Source: Chroococcidiopsis thermalis PCC 7203 | GTDB taxonomy: Bacteria; Cyanobacteriota; Cyanobacteriia; Cyanobacteriales; Chroococcidiopsidaceae | Assembly: GCF_000317125.1 (NCBI RefSeq) | Contig: NC_019695.1 | Location: forward strand, 2,468,336-2,532,335 | Direction of reading: 5' to 3' | Length of the DNA stretch: 64,000 nucleotides | Part shown: piece after piece, positions 35,015-43,796 of the stretch | Layout of the letters: every line of letters starts with the position of its first letter | Position numbering within the stretch: position 1 is the first letter of the stretch | Program-made: the position numbers and the translations under genes | The notes under the pieces: model-generated | Told to the model about the DNA's origin: nothing | The model's database searches: none | The model's input: the letters and a program-made list of their open reading frames with translations, nothing else

Positions 35015-36829
35015 ATGTTCAATGACATTTCCCCTCTATGGATTTCTCTAAAAACCTCCTTAATTGCCACAACTATTACTTTCTTTCTAGGAATTATCGC
35101 CGCCTATTGGATGCTAGGTTATCGAGGTAAGTGGCGATCGCTAATTGAGGGAATATTCATCTTGCCTCTCATTTTACCACCAACAGTAGTAGGTTTTTTA
35201 TTACTAGTACTATTTGGAAAATACGGCATACTCGGACAATTTTTGGCATCATTTAATATCAACATTGTCTTCACTTGGTATGCAGCCGTCATCACCGCCA
35301 CAGTAGTAGCCTTTCCATTAGTGTACAAAACTGCTTTGGGAGCCTTTGAACAAATAGACGCAAATTTAATCCGTGCCGCAAGAACATTAGGTGCTTCTGA
35401 ATGGACTGTTTTCTGGCGTGTCAGCTTTCCTTTAGCAATTCCTGGGATTATTGGTGGTGCGACGCTAGCTTTTGCTCGCGCGTTAGGAGAATTTGGTGCA
35501 ACATTAATGTTAGCAGGTAATATCCCCGGACAAACGCAAACTATTCCGATGGCTATTTACTTCTCAGTTGAAGGCGGCTCGATGCAGGAAGCTTGGGGAT
35601 GGGCGCTAGTCATCATGGGAATTTCTCTATCTGGAATTGTAGCAGTAAATTATTGGCAGCAATCGAGAGGTAAGAGGCGAGAGGCAAGAGGCAAGAGGCA
35701 AGAAGAGTCAACTACCAACTACCAATTACCAATTACCAATTACCAATTACCAATTATCGAATCAAAATTATTTGTCAATATTCAAAAACAATTAGCAGAA
35801 TTTGACTTGAATGTAACTTTTAGTAATGACGATCGCCCATTAGGACTTCTGGGAGCTTCTGGCGCAGGTAAAAGCATGATTTTGCGCTGTCTGGCTGGGA
35901 TTGAAACGCCTAATGCTGGTAAAATTGAGTTAAATGGGCGGGTGCTGTTTGATTCTCAACGCCAAATTAATCTTCCCACACGCAATCGCAAAATTGGTTT
36001 TCTGTTTCAGAACTACGCTTTATTTCCTCACCTAACAATAGGGCAAAATATTGCCTTTGGTTTACCGAAAGCTACGCCAAAAAAACAAGTTATCCAAGTC
36101 GTAGAAACTCAACTTGCATCAATGCAACTACATGGTTGTGCTAATCGTTATCCCCATCAACTATCCGGCGGACAACAACAGCGAGTCGCTTTGGCACGGG
36201 CTTTAGCCAGTCAACCAGAAGCGTTATTATTGGACGAACCGTTTTCAGCTTTAGATACTCATTTACGGAGTCAGTTAGAACAGCAATTAATTTCCATTCT
36301 GTCTAATTATCAAGGTGTAACTCTGTTTGTCAGTCATAATTTAGAAGAAGCTTATCGAGTTTGTCAAAATTTATTAGTCATGGAAAAAGGAACTGCGATC
36401 GCTAGCGGTTCCAAACACGATATATTTGAACGTCCTCAAACTTACAGTGTAGCTCAATTAACTGGATGTAAAAACTTTTCTTGCGCCGAGATTGCTGTCA
36501 ATGGAATGGTAAAAGCAACAGATTGGGGAGTAGACTTACAAGTCACAGAATCTATCTCCAAACAATTAAAATATGTAGGAATTCGCGCTCATCAAATTAT
36601 TTTTACGACTGAATCAAACCGAGAAAATACTTTTCCTTGTTTTTTAGCCCAAACCAGCGAAACTCCCCACCGCATGACTGTATATCTCAAGTTGTATCAA
36701 CAGCCAACCCACTCTAGCGATTATCACCTGCAAGCAGAAGTATTTAAGGAAAAGTGGGAGATCCTGAAAGGGCGATCGTTTCCCTGGTATATTAGGCTAG
36801 ATCCAATGCGGTTAATTTTGATGACGTAA
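35015..36829 (+). CDS. modBC: ModB-ModC fusion: molybdate ABC transporter permease plus ATPase
   Basis: A 604-residue fusion. Residues 1-220 are the ModB permease, with five membrane helices and the coupling EAA loop (LIRAARTLGASEWTVFWRV, then FPLAIPGIIGG). Residues about 245-604 are the ModC ATPase: GASGAGKS (Walker A), LSGGQQQRVALARAL (signature), LLLDEPFSALD (Walker B), the switch His in FVSHNLEEAY, and a C-terminal Mop-like domain. The join is coded by repeats: an AGAGGCAAG tract giving RGKRREARGKRQE, and ACCAATT heptamers giving [14 protein letters not shown]. ModBC fusions are known in cyanobacteria. No ModA binding protein is adjacent. Confidence 0.93.
   Translation: MFNDISPLWISLKTSLIATTITFFLGIIAAYWMLGYRGKWRSLIEGIFILPLILPPTVVGFLLLVLFGKYGILGQFLASFNINIVFTWYAAVITATVVAFPLVYKTALGAFEQIDANLIRAARTLGASEWTVFWRVSFPLAIPGIIGGATLAFARALGEFGATLMLAGNIPGQTQTIPMAIYFSVEGGSMQEAWGWALVIMGISLSGIVAVNYWQQSRGKRREARGKRQEESTTNYQLPITNYQLPIIESKLFVNIQKQLAEFDLNVTFSNDDRPLGLLGASGAGKSMILRCLAGIETPNAGKIELNGRVLFDSQRQINLPTRNRKIGFLFQNYALFPHLTIGQNIAFGLPKATPKKQVIQVVETQLASMQLHGCANRYPHQLSGGQQQRVALARALASQPEALLLDEPFSALDTHLRSQLEQQLISILSNYQGVTLFVSHNLEEAYRVCQNLLVMEKGTAIASGSKHDIFERPQTYSVAQLTGCKNFSCAEIAVNGMVKATDWGVDLQVTESISKQLKYVGIRAHQIIFTTESNRENTFPCFLAQTSETPHRMTVYLKLYQQPTHSSDYHLQAEVFKEKWEILKGRSFPWYIRLDPMRLILMT
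35664..35757. repeat. AGAGGCAAG and ACCAATT tandem repeats forming the ModB-ModC junction
   Basis: Four imperfect AGAGG(C/T)AAG units then at least five ACCAA(T/C)T heptamers, all in frame. The same heptamer codes TNYQLPI in the hybrid kinase. Confidence 0.9.
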
Positions 36830-36887
36830 AATTGGTAGGGTGAGTTGCGAACAAAGCACCCTACGAATACAAAAATAAAATTTAATT

Positions 36888-37244
36888 ATGAATGTTAACG
36901 AAACAGCGATCGCAGAAATTTCTTTTGATGACTTTCTCAAAGTCGATATGCGAGTTGGGACAATTCTTGATGTTGAAGATAATTTAAAAGCGAAAAAACC
37001 TGCTTATATCTTGACAATTGATTTTGGTGAGTTGGGAGAAAAAATGAGTTCGGCGCAGATTACCGATAACTATTCTAAAGCCGAACTCATCGGCAAGCAA
37101 ATTATTGCTGTCGTTAACTTCCCTGCTAAAAGAGTTGCAGGTGTTAAGTCGGAAGTCTTAGTATTAGGAGCAGTTCCTAATAATCAAGGAGTAGTTTTAC
37201 TAGAGCCAAACTTACCTGTAGAAAACGGAACTCGAATTAGCTAG
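36888..37244 (+). CDS. CsaA-like tRNA-binding-domain protein
   Basis: A 118-residue single OB-fold protein of the tRNA_bind (CsaA/Arc1p) family: FDDFLKVDMRVGTILDVEDN, KKPAYILTIDFGELGEKMSS, AQITDNYSKAELIGKQIIAV and VNFPAKRVAGVKSEVLVLGA. Length and layout match CsaA, a dimeric chaperone-like protein with a tRNA-binding surface. Relatives are also C-terminal domains of MetRS and PheRS. The ATG at 36888 matches the usual start. It follows modBC by 58 bases, a gap holding a hairpin-prone ACCCTACGA tract. Function beyond RNA or protein binding is unknown. Confidence 0.88.
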   Translation: MNVNETAIAEISFDDFLKVDMRVGTILDVEDNLKAKKPAYILTIDFGELGEKMSSAQITDNYSKAELIGKQIIAVVNFPAKRVAGVKSEVLVLGAVPNNQGVVLLEPNLPVENGTRIS

Positions 37245-37259
37245 TAGCAAAAGTTGCTA

Positions 37260-37463
37260 CTAGGAATTAAATTTTAGTAAGGAAAAGCCTAAATCTTTCA
37301 GAGCCAAAATCCGATTTAATCTAGGTAATTGACTAGCACAGTAGTAGCGATAGCTGGTAAACTGGTCTACTTGGATTGGTTTCAAAAGCCCCATCCTATC
37401 GTAGAGGTGTAGTGCTTTGATGGATACGCGACTAAGTTTAAAAAAGTCACCGATTTTAAACAT
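37260..37463 (-). pseudogene. Truncated MerR-family regulator (DNA-binding part only)
   Basis: ATG at 37463 opens MFKIGDFFKLSRVSIKALHL, then YDRMGLLKPIQVDQFTSYRY and LPRLNRILALKDLGFSL: the winged helix-turn-helix of MerR, where the first specificity helix and wing are clear. The frame stops after 67 residues, before the dimerisation coil and effector domain present in MerR/BmrR proteins of 130-270 residues. A GGGGCGCAC element immediately upstream extends the frame to 37556 with repeat-coded residues. Either a stand-alone DNA-binding relic or a pseudogene; I favour the latter. Confidence 0.7.
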
Positions 37464-37477
37464 CAAATCTGCGTTTA

Positions 37478-37563
37478 TAGCGTTTCCTATACAGGTGAAA
37501 TACATTCGTAGGGGCGCACAGCTGTGCGCCCCTACAGATCTATGTACCCGATCCAATTGAGAA
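37478..37563. mobile_element. MITE-like element with a 28-base GTAGGGGCGCACAG palindrome
   Basis: The core at 37508-37535 is a perfect 28-base palindrome (half GTAGGGGCGCACAG). Flanks TAGCGTTTCCTATACAGGTG and, on the other strand, AGCTATTCTCAATTGG resemble the flanks of the unit at 17898-17999. It lies over the 5' side of the MerR remnant. Confidence 0.65.
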
Positions 37564-37577
37564 TAGCTCAGGAGCTA

Positions 37578-37655
37578 CGCAGATCCCCCAACCCCCTTTT
37601 TAAGGGGGGAGCAAAGCCCCCTTAAAAAGGGGGAGCCAGAGGGGGAGCGAGATCT
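37578..37655. repeat. Double CCCCCTTTTTAAGGGGGG palindrome
   Basis: ATCCCCCAACCCCCTTTTTA with its complementary arm, then CCCCCTTAAAAAGGGGG and a GAGGGGGAGC tail. Same family as in the GT9 gene and at 13902-14020. Confidence 0.85.
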
Positions 37656-37747
37656 AAAACTTCAAATGCGTAACTCCTGATAGCTATAACTGTTATCTAT
37701 TTCTAGTACACACCCTCCTCTAAGGGCATCAAGAGTAAATTATTTCA

Positions 37748-38683
37748 ATGTCCGAATCTCATATTACCGTCACCGTTCCTGCTACCACGGCAAATCTAGG
37801 ACCAGGGTTTGATTGTATTGGTGCAGCATTAACTTTATACAATCGGTTCAAGTTTTCCCGCTTGGAAGTAGGCAAACTGAGCATAACAGTTACAGGTACA
37901 GAAGCCGCCAAAGTTAAGACAGATGAGAGTAATTTACTGTACCAGGCTTTTTTGAGACTGTATCAACACATCAAGCAATCGCCGCCAGCAGTAGCAATTG
38001 AAATTGAATTAGGCGTACCTTTGGCGCGGGGTTTGGGTAGTTCGGCTACTGCAATCGTTGGTGGTTTGGTAGGTGCAAATCAGTTAGCAGGTACGCCTTT
38101 AAGTCAAGCTGAGGTGATGAATTTAGCGATCGCAATGGAAGGACATCCTGATAATGTCGTACCAGCCTTGCTAGGTGGCTGTCGGCTAGCAGCTAGTGTA
38201 GAGATGTTACATGTAACATCTCCATACTGGCAAATTTGCGATATTCCGTGGCAAGAAAATGTCGTACCTGTAGTTGCAATTCCTGATTTTGAGCTATCGA
38301 CATCTGAAGCGCGACGGGTTTTACCAACTCAGGTGAGTCGTGCCGATGCAATTTTTAATACAGCACATTTAGGACTACTACTGCGGGGTTTAGCAACAGG
38401 TAATGGAGAATGGATCGGTGCAGCTTTGCAAGATCGACTGCATCAACCATACCGTCAAAGACTGATTTCAGGTTATGAAGCCGTACAAAATGCCGCTTTA
38501 GCTGCTGGAGCCTACGGAATGGTTATTAGTGGCGCGGGACCAACTTTACTCGCGTTGACGGAAACTGCAAAGGCGGCGGCTGTAGCAACGGCAATGCAGA
38601 CAGCTTGGCAACAACAAGGGATTGATGCTGAGGTGCGATCGCTGGCGATCGATACTCAAGGGGCAACTACCAATCCTGTTTGA
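37748..38683 (+). CDS. thrB: Homoserine kinase
   Basis: A 311-residue GHMP-family kinase that phosphorylates homoserine on the way to threonine. Signatures: [20 protein letters not shown] near the N-terminus, the ATP loop [20 protein letters not shown] (about 92-111), [20 protein letters not shown], and the C-terminal [14 protein letters not shown] motif. Length and start are typical of ThrB. No thrA or thrC is adjacent; the gene is alone, with repeat elements on both sides. Cytosolic. Confidence 0.95.
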   Translation: MSESHITVTVPATTANLGPGFDCIGAALTLYNRFKFSRLEVGKLSITVTGTEAAKVKTDESNLLYQAFLRLYQHIKQSPPAVAIEIELGVPLARGLGSSATAIVGGLVGANQLAGTPLSQAEVMNLAIAMEGHPDNVVPALLGGCRLAASVEMLHVTSPYWQICDIPWQENVVPVVAIPDFELSTSEARRVLPTQVSRADAIFNTAHLGLLLRGLATGNGEWIGAALQDRLHQPYRQRLISGYEAVQNAALAAGAYGMVISGAGPTLLALTETAKAAAVATAMQTAWQQQGIDAEVRSLAIDTQGATTNPV

Positions 38684-38699
38684 TTCGTGAAATTTAAAT

Positions 38700-38724
38700 G
38701 TAGGGTGGGCAATGCCCACCCTAC
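38700..38724. repeat. GTAGGGTGGGCAATGCCCACCCTAC palindrome family, copy after thrB
   Basis: A perfect 12+1+12 palindrome built on half-site GTAGGGTGGGCA, 16 bases past the thrB stop. Further copies: 39175-39199, 47608-47632, and degenerate ones near 31772 and 43162. It could form a transcript-end hairpin. Confidence 0.85.
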
Positions 38725-39027
38725 CAGAAAAGCGTCTACAATTGATTGAGTTAGTAATAGTAGTATCCATAATAATTAGCTTCGATCGCACTCAATCTTT
38801 TGCTTTATCAAGATATTATAATTTAAGCGATCGCTCTCGAAACTCGCACTATAAATTACACTTATATTAGTTAGAAAAACTAATTCAAAATATTGCCAAA
38901 TCAGACTCGATATTCCATAAAAGAACATCTGTATTTTCCATCCAATTAGTGTTTAAAATTGTAACAAAGTCTTATATTTTTCTATTATTTATTGATACTC
39001 TAAAATGAAAGGGAAAAATTTGTTGCC

Positions 39028-39097
39028 TGGGTTTTAATTTATCATTCCTCAGTGATAAATTAAATCCTGCCTCTACTAACCTAGAGGCATTTTTATT
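39028..39097 (+). ncRNA. Candidate small RNA with two hairpins ending in an intrinsic terminator
   Basis: Bases 39030-39044 pair with 39053-39067 (14 of 15 pairs, AT-rich, 8-base loop TTCCTCAG), immediately followed by the terminator hairpin at 39068-39089 and a T-rich tail. It is 345 bases after thrB, too far for a simple gene terminator, and upstream is an AT-rich region (TATTTATTGATACTCTAAAATG) that could hold a promoter. No family recognised; the alternative is the end of a long thrB transcript. Confidence 0.5.
39068..39097 (+). terminator. Rho-independent terminator
   Basis: TGCCTCTA pairs perfectly with TAGAGGCA around CTAACC, followed by TTTTTATT. Orientation is plus strand. Confidence 0.8.
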
Positions 39098-39174
39098 GTA
39101 GTTGCGGATAGTTTTATTTACAGCAAAAACTTATCTTCTAGTCAAATAGAAGAAAAATATTCTAAGCTTATTTA

Positions 39175-39199
39175 GTAGGGTGGGCAATGCCCACCTTAC
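39175..39199. repeat. GTAGGGTGGGCA palindrome downstream of psaJ
   Basis: GTAGGGTGGGCA / TGCCCACCTTAC around one base, 35 bases past the psaJ stop (one mismatch in the right arm). Confidence 0.8.
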
Positions 39200-39233
39200 A
39201 TTTAAATTGCTAATGACCAATGACAAATGACGA

Positions 39234-39374
39234 TTAAGGAGTAGGCTTAAAATACGTGCCATACTGCAAACCTGGAAACCAAATTTGCAACATAATTAGC
39301 ACTACCGAAAGAGCAACCATTGTAAAAGTTGCCATTACAGGGGCAAGAGTAAGATATTTAAACACATGTTGCAT
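39234..39374 (-). CDS. psaJ: Photosystem I subunit IX (PsaJ), divergent
   Basis: A 46-residue single-helix membrane protein: MQHVFKYLTLAPVMATFTMV, a hydrophobic helix, then WFPGLQYGTYFKPTP. The N-terminal YLTLAPVMAT matches PsaJ, whose helix packs against PsaF at the edge of PSI. The second half departs from standard PsaJ, where an acidic residue and an N-R-F-F-P-D-L stretch are expected; here the corresponding region reads LIMLQIWFPG, so the Glu that ligates chlorophyll seems to be missing. The gene follows psaF by 72 bases on the same strand. An AGGAAAATAACC stretch precedes the ATG. Confidence 0.75.
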   Translation of the reverse strand: MQHVFKYLTLAPVMATFTMVALSVVLIMLQIWFPGLQYGTYFKPTP

Positions 39375-39446
39375 GGTTATTTTCCTAATGTGAGATTGCG
39401 AATAGTGCGCACAAAGTTTTGAACTAATTCAACTTAACTAATTCGG

Positions 39447-39932
39447 CTATCGTGGCGAGATTGGAATTTCCTCATCTCTAGCAGTCAAGTCACCACTCAA
39501 GAACTCTTGCAGTGCTAAAAGAGGCCAAAGAACAGCTTTTGATATAGACTGCAATGCCAAAGGTAAATCGATAAAAATTTCTTTCATTTCGGGATCGCTA
39601 GCTGATTTAGTGGCACGGAGATAAGAACGACCGCTCCAGCCGATAAAACCAGCAACGTACAAAAATAGACCGATGGGAACTAAAACATCAGTAGCTCGAT
39701 CTAAGCGATCGAGTGGCAAATGAGGTAAACCATCCGTGCCGCAAAGTTCGTATTTTGCGTAAGCCTTAAATGGCTTATTGAAGTAATAGGTATCAGGAGC
39801 ATTTTTCATCCGCGCCTGAAAAGCTGGCGATTTGCTACAAGGTACGAGGGTGCTATTAGCCGCAGAAGCCGTAGGAATTGTACTGCCCCAAATTACAAAG
39901 GCGATCGCTAGTGTAAATAATAACCGCCTCAT
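39447..39932 (-). CDS. psaF: Photosystem I subunit III (PsaF)
   Basis: A 161-residue precursor: a signal peptide (RRLLFTLAIAFVIWG, cleavage after PTASA), a lumenal domain (LVPCSKSPAFQARMKN, with a second Cys in YAKYELCGTDGLPHLPLD), a membrane helix (VLVPIGLFLYVAGFIGWSGR) and a C-terminal stretch. The pair of Cys and the LPHLP motif are PsaF hallmarks. The frame runs upstream to 40070, but the ATG at 39932 gives the correct signal peptide. Followed by psaJ, as in the usual psaFJ order. Orphan psaB lies upstream on the same strand. Confidence 0.93.
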   Translation of the reverse strand: MRRLLFTLAIAFVIWGSTIPTASAANSTLVPCSKSPAFQARMKNAPDTYYFNKPFKAYAKYELCGTDGLPHLPLDRLDRATDVLVPIGLFLYVAGFIGWSGRSYLRATKSASDPEMKEIFIDLPLALQSISKAVLWPLLALQEFLSGDLTARDEEIPISPR

Positions 39933-40335
39933 GTTAATTTCGCTTTTTGTTCTGTCACTTTTTATGAACTGCATAGCATTGTTAATGGTTCGTTTTAGAG
40001 GCGCGATCGCCTCTGCAAAAGAGCGATCGTCGTTGTCTTTGGCAAGTATCCTAACAGACTCAAAACCCAATTTAATCTGATTTGATAAAATTTAAATTGT
40101 CCTGACTACAAGATAAAAAACGTTTTGTGTTTTATTACTTTACATATGTTTTTCAAAAACTAAAACTTAATTACGAAAGGGTTTTAGAAAATAATAACCA
40201 TCTCAGTAACTCATTTTGTAGCTTCATTTATGAAGAAAACTTCAGAAAGTCAAAAGTCAAAATTTAAAAGTTAAAACTGAGTAGACAAGCGACAGAAGTT
40301 ATAACTAACCACCGATAACTGATAACTAACCAATT

Positions 40336-40372
40336 AATAAAATCCCCTATTTGTGAAGTAGGGGATTTTATT
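40336..40372. terminator. Strong bidirectional hairpin terminator between psaB and psaF
   Basis: AATAAAATCCCCTA pairs with TAGGGGATTTTATT (14 pairs), with A/T runs on both sides, so it can end transcription in both directions. It lies 14 bases past the psaB stop, suggesting that psaB is not co-transcribed with psaF. Confidence 0.85.
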
Positions 40373-40386
40373 TACCCTACGCTCGA

Positions 40387-42612
40387 TTAACCAAACTTAC
40401 CAGCAGTCGAAGCAATTACGAAAGCAGCATAAGTGAGGACGTAGCCAACCGCAAAGTGAGCTAACCCCACAACGCGAGCTTGAACGATTGACAGAGCCAC
40501 AGGCTTGTCTTTCCAGCGAATCAAGTTTGCTAGAGGTGTCCGCTCGTGCGCCCAGACCAAAGTTTCGATCAACTCTTGCCAGTAACCGCGCCAAGAAATC
40601 AGGAACATGAAACCAGTTGCCCATACTAAGTGTCCCAACAGGAACATCCAAGACCAGACAGACAGGTTATTCATGCCGTATGGGTTATAGCCATTAATTA
40701 ACTGAGCTGAATATAGCCACAGGTAATCGCGCAACCAACCCATCAGGTATGTCGAAGACTCGTTGAACTGAGCCACATTGCCTTGCCAAATTCCTAGATG
40801 CTTCCAATGCCAGTAGAACGTCACCCAACCAATTGTGTTGAGCATCCAGAACGCAGCCAGGTAGAAGGAGTCCCAAGCGGAGATGTCGCAAGTACCGCCA
40901 CGACCAGGACCATCACAAGGGAAGGCATAGCCGAAGTCTTTTTTGTCGGGCATCAGCTTGGAACCACGGGCATCCAACGCACCTTTAACTAATACCAACG
41001 TGGTTGTATGCAAAGCGAGAGCAAATGCGTGGTGGACTAAGAAGTCACCAGGACCAATCGTCAAGAACAAAGAGTTCGTACCAGCATTGATCGCACCTAA
41101 CCAACCAGGCAACCAGACATTCCCGTGATTGGGCCAAGCTGTTGTAGCGATACTATCTGGGTTAGACAACAGAGTATCGAAGCCGTACAACACCTTACCG
41201 TGAGCAGCCTGAATGAACTGTGCGAACACGGGTTCGATCAGAATTTGCTTTTCAGGAGTTCCAAAGGCAACCACTACATCGTTGTGAACGTAAAGACTGA
41301 GGGTATGGAAGCCCAAGAACAGCGATACCCAAGACAGGTGAGAGATAATCGCCTCTTTGTGCTTCAAGACACGCTCTAAGACATTGCCCTTATTCTGTTC
41401 TGGGTCGTAGTCCCGTACCCAGAAGATCGCGCCGTGAGCAAAAGCCCCCAGCATGATGAATCCAGCAATGTACTGGTGGTGCGTGTATAACGCTGCCTGG
41501 GTCGTGTAGTCCTGCGCCATGAATGCATAGGGAGGCAGGGAATACATGTGTTGTGCCACCAACGAGGTGATGACCCCTAAGCAAGCCAAGTGCCAGCCGA
41601 GTTGGAAGTGGAGAGAGTTATTGTAGGTGTCGTAAATGCCTTGGTGAGGCATATTGAACGGACCTTCTACTGGAACACCAAAGAAGGTTTTAGCATTCAT
41701 CATCTCCTTGATGCTGTGACCGATACCGAAGTTGGTACGGTACATATGTCCGGCAACGATGAATAATACTGCGATCGCCAAATGATGGTGAGCGATATCC
41801 GTCAGCCACAAAGACTGAGTTTGAGGGTGGAAGCCACCCAAAAAGGTCAAGATCGCCGTACCCGCACCCTGAGAGGTTCCAAAGACATGATTGGCAGTGT
41901 CAGGGTTAGCAGCATAAGCCGCCCATTTCCCCGTAAAGAAGGGCGTTAGACCTTCTGGATGGGGTGGTGTAGTCAGAAAGTTACTCCAACCGACGTGCTG
42001 TCCGCGAGCCTCGGGAATTGCAACGTGAACTAGGTGTCCAGTCCAAGCCAAGGAGCTAACGCCAAACAATCCCGCTAAGTGATGGTTCAGGCGAGACTCC
42101 GCACTCTTAAACCAGGCAAGTCCTGGGCGGAATTTGGGCTGTAAGTGCAACCAGCCAGCTAGCAAGAATACTGAAGCTAGCACGAGTAGGAACACCGAAC
42201 CCATATAGAGGTCGTTATTCGTCCGCATCCCGATGGTGTACCACCAGTGATAAACACCAGAGTAGGAAATATCGACGGGATAGCTTGCCCCACCTTGGGT
42301 AAAAGCATCAACTGCGGCTTTACCGAATTGAGGGTCCCAAATTGCGTGGGCAATGGGACGGACGTGCAGCGGATCTTTTATCCACTGCTCAAAATTTCCT
42401 TGCCAAGCTACGTGGAATAGAAGGCTGGATGCCCAAAGAAAGATGATGGCAATGTGACCGAAGTGTGTAGCAAAAATCTTTTGATAAAGATTTTCTTCAG
42501 TCATTCCATCGTGACTTTCAAAGTCGTGGGCGGTAGCAATCCCATACCATATCCGACGAGTGGTCGGGTCTTGTGCGAGATCTTGGCTAAATTTGGGAAA
42601 TTTAGTTGCCAT
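40387..42612 (-). CDS. psaB: Photosystem I core protein PsaB, without adjacent psaA
   Basis: A 741-residue, 11-helix reaction-centre protein, full family length. The start [20 protein letters not shown] and the FX iron-sulfur loop [20 protein letters not shown] (with both cluster Cys) are canonical, and the C-terminus ends [11 protein letters not shown]. In most cyanobacteria psaA lies directly upstream in a psaAB operon; here the 1.1 kb upstream is gene-free, so this is an orphan copy. Orphan psaB paralogues are known in Nostoc-type genomes. With psaF and a divergent psaJ just downstream, it may serve an alternative PSI. Confidence 0.95.
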   Translation of the reverse strand: MATKFPKFSQDLAQDPTTRRIWYGIATAHDFESHDGMTEENLYQKIFATHFGHIAIIFLWASSLLFHVAWQGNFEQWIKDPLHVRPIAHAIWDPQFGKAAVDAFTQGGASYPVDISYSGVYHWWYTIGMRTNNDLYMGSVFLLVLASVFLLAGWLHLQPKFRPGLAWFKSAESRLNHHLAGLFGVSSLAWTGHLVHVAIPEARGQHVGWSNFLTTPPHPEGLTPFFTGKWAAYAANPDTANHVFGTSQGAGTAILTFLGGFHPQTQSLWLTDIAHHHLAIAVLFIVAGHMYRTNFGIGHSIKEMMNAKTFFGVPVEGPFNMPHQGIYDTYNNSLHFQLGWHLACLGVITSLVAQHMYSLPPYAFMAQDYTTQAALYTHHQYIAGFIMLGAFAHGAIFWVRDYDPEQNKGNVLERVLKHKEAIISHLSWVSLFLGFHTLSLYVHNDVVVAFGTPEKQILIEPVFAQFIQAAHGKVLYGFDTLLSNPDSIATTAWPNHGNVWLPGWLGAINAGTNSLFLTIGPGDFLVHHAFALALHTTTLVLVKGALDARGSKLMPDKKDFGYAFPCDGPGRGGTCDISAWDSFYLAAFWMLNTIGWVTFYWHWKHLGIWQGNVAQFNESSTYLMGWLRDYLWLYSAQLINGYNPYGMNNLSVWSWMFLLGHLVWATGFMFLISWRGYWQELIETLVWAHERTPLANLIRWKDKPVALSIVQARVVGLAHFAVGYVLTYAAFVIASTAGKFG

Positions 42613-43096
42613 TTACTTTACTAAATCCTCCAATTAGCTAATCCGTTGTTATTAATCTGAATTAGCAAAACAGTACAGACAAACGAAATCTCCCTCGACA
42701 TGAAGCCGAAGAGAAACTACTGTAATTAAATTCACTAGATACCGTATTGAGGTGTAGTTTTAATAGCGCAATTCAGTAGCTAAATGCAACAAAACTAACT
42801 TATTGCGAATAAAAACTAACTCAGTCCTTGTGCATTCGCACATAGAAGCATTATTAAATTATTTAGCGATTTATTAAGGCTAGTAAAGCACTTTTCAAAT
42901 TATGAAATTGCTTTTAGATTTATAAATTGAAGCGTTCTGGTTAAATCTATCAAACCCTAACTATACTAAGCTTTTGCAGCTAAAGTATCGCCACAGAGTA
43001 ATGTTGCATTTGTTTAAGCAACCTTCTTAATTTGGCACTTTATGTTATGCCGCAGTGAGTCAACAACTCACGAGTGACTTAATCAATTATATCCAT

Positions 43097-43243
43097 AAAT
43101 AATTCTAATATGCGATTGTTAGAGTACGTTTCAAACGCTCTCTAGATAAATGAGCTGGAGGTGGGCGCTGCCTACCCTACGAGGAAAAATATAAATAATT
43201 CTAATGTGCGATCGCCAAAATATGCTCTAAATACTCTCTACAT
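43097..43243. repeat. 51-base imperfect direct repeat upstream of psaB
   Basis: The two copies start AAATAATTCTAAT-A/G-TGCGAT and end CTCTCTA-G/C-AT, 96 bases apart, with roughly three quarters of positions identical. A TGGGCGCTGCC palindrome sits between them. Could be a duplicated regulatory segment. Confidence 0.6.
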
Positions 43244-43518
43244 CACAAAGTTCAGTTTTATTAGTTAAATTGGGCATTTTAACTATAGTATGCAAAGGTA
43301 ATTTTTCCCATATAAAGGAAGTTACCAAACTATAGTTTAAGGAATATAAGTAATGATAAACATCCTCTATTTTCTCATGACTGAATTTTGATTGTGGGCG
43401 CTTTGTAAACTGCACGCATTTTCACTACAAACGCAATCGTCGCTTTATTGGGCAAGCAGAGAAGGTGTTGAGGGAAATTGGGAATAATACAAATTCTGTT
43501 TATTATTGTACTAGATTC

Positions 43519-43556
43519 GATCCCCCATAGCCCCCCTTATTAAGGGTAGGGGGATC
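43519..43556. repeat. GATCCCCC...GGGGGATC element
   Basis: Inverted ends GATCCCCC / GGGGGATC around a CCCCCTTATTAAGGG palindrome; same family as the units at 126-157 and 13902-14020. AAGTCGT heptamers follow at about 43594. Confidence 0.8.
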
Positions 43557-43796
43557 TTCTGTGGCGTAGTTTTAAAGAAATGGTATAAGTAATTGGTAAG
43601 TCGTAAGTCGTAAGTCGTAAGTTGAAATAAACTGGCAACTGATAAACAACTCTTCCTTTAGGCGTAAGCGCGTAAAAGAGAGCAATTTTAAGATTTAAGA
43701 GAGCGAGTCGAAGATTCTATCTAAATATCTTGGGCGATCGCAAAAATTAAAGTAGAGTTGTTATTTAGTTCTTTTACTCTACATACTTACCTTATG

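Larger units (their letters stand above)
42613..43796. other. 1.2-kb gene-free region upstream of psaB
   Basis: No psaA and no supported gene. It carries the psaB promoter region (AT-rich, 42650-43000), a 51-base imperfect direct repeat (43097-43147 and 43193-43243), a TGGGCGCTGCCTACCC palindrome near 43162, an ATCCCCC/GGGGGAT element at 43519-43556 and AAGTCGT heptamers near 43594-43622. A 62-codon minus-strand frame at 43227-43415 is not convincing. Confidence 0.5.

Noticed and set aside
38684-39233. tRNA gene in the spacer between thrB and psaJ
   Set aside because: No cloverleaf or T-loop sequence found; the strong hairpins there are an AT-rich stem plus a terminator.
43227-43415. 62-codon minus-strand frame upstream of psaB
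   Set aside because: No ribosome site, low complexity and no recognisable features. It overlaps one copy of the 51-base direct repeat, so coding function is unlikely.
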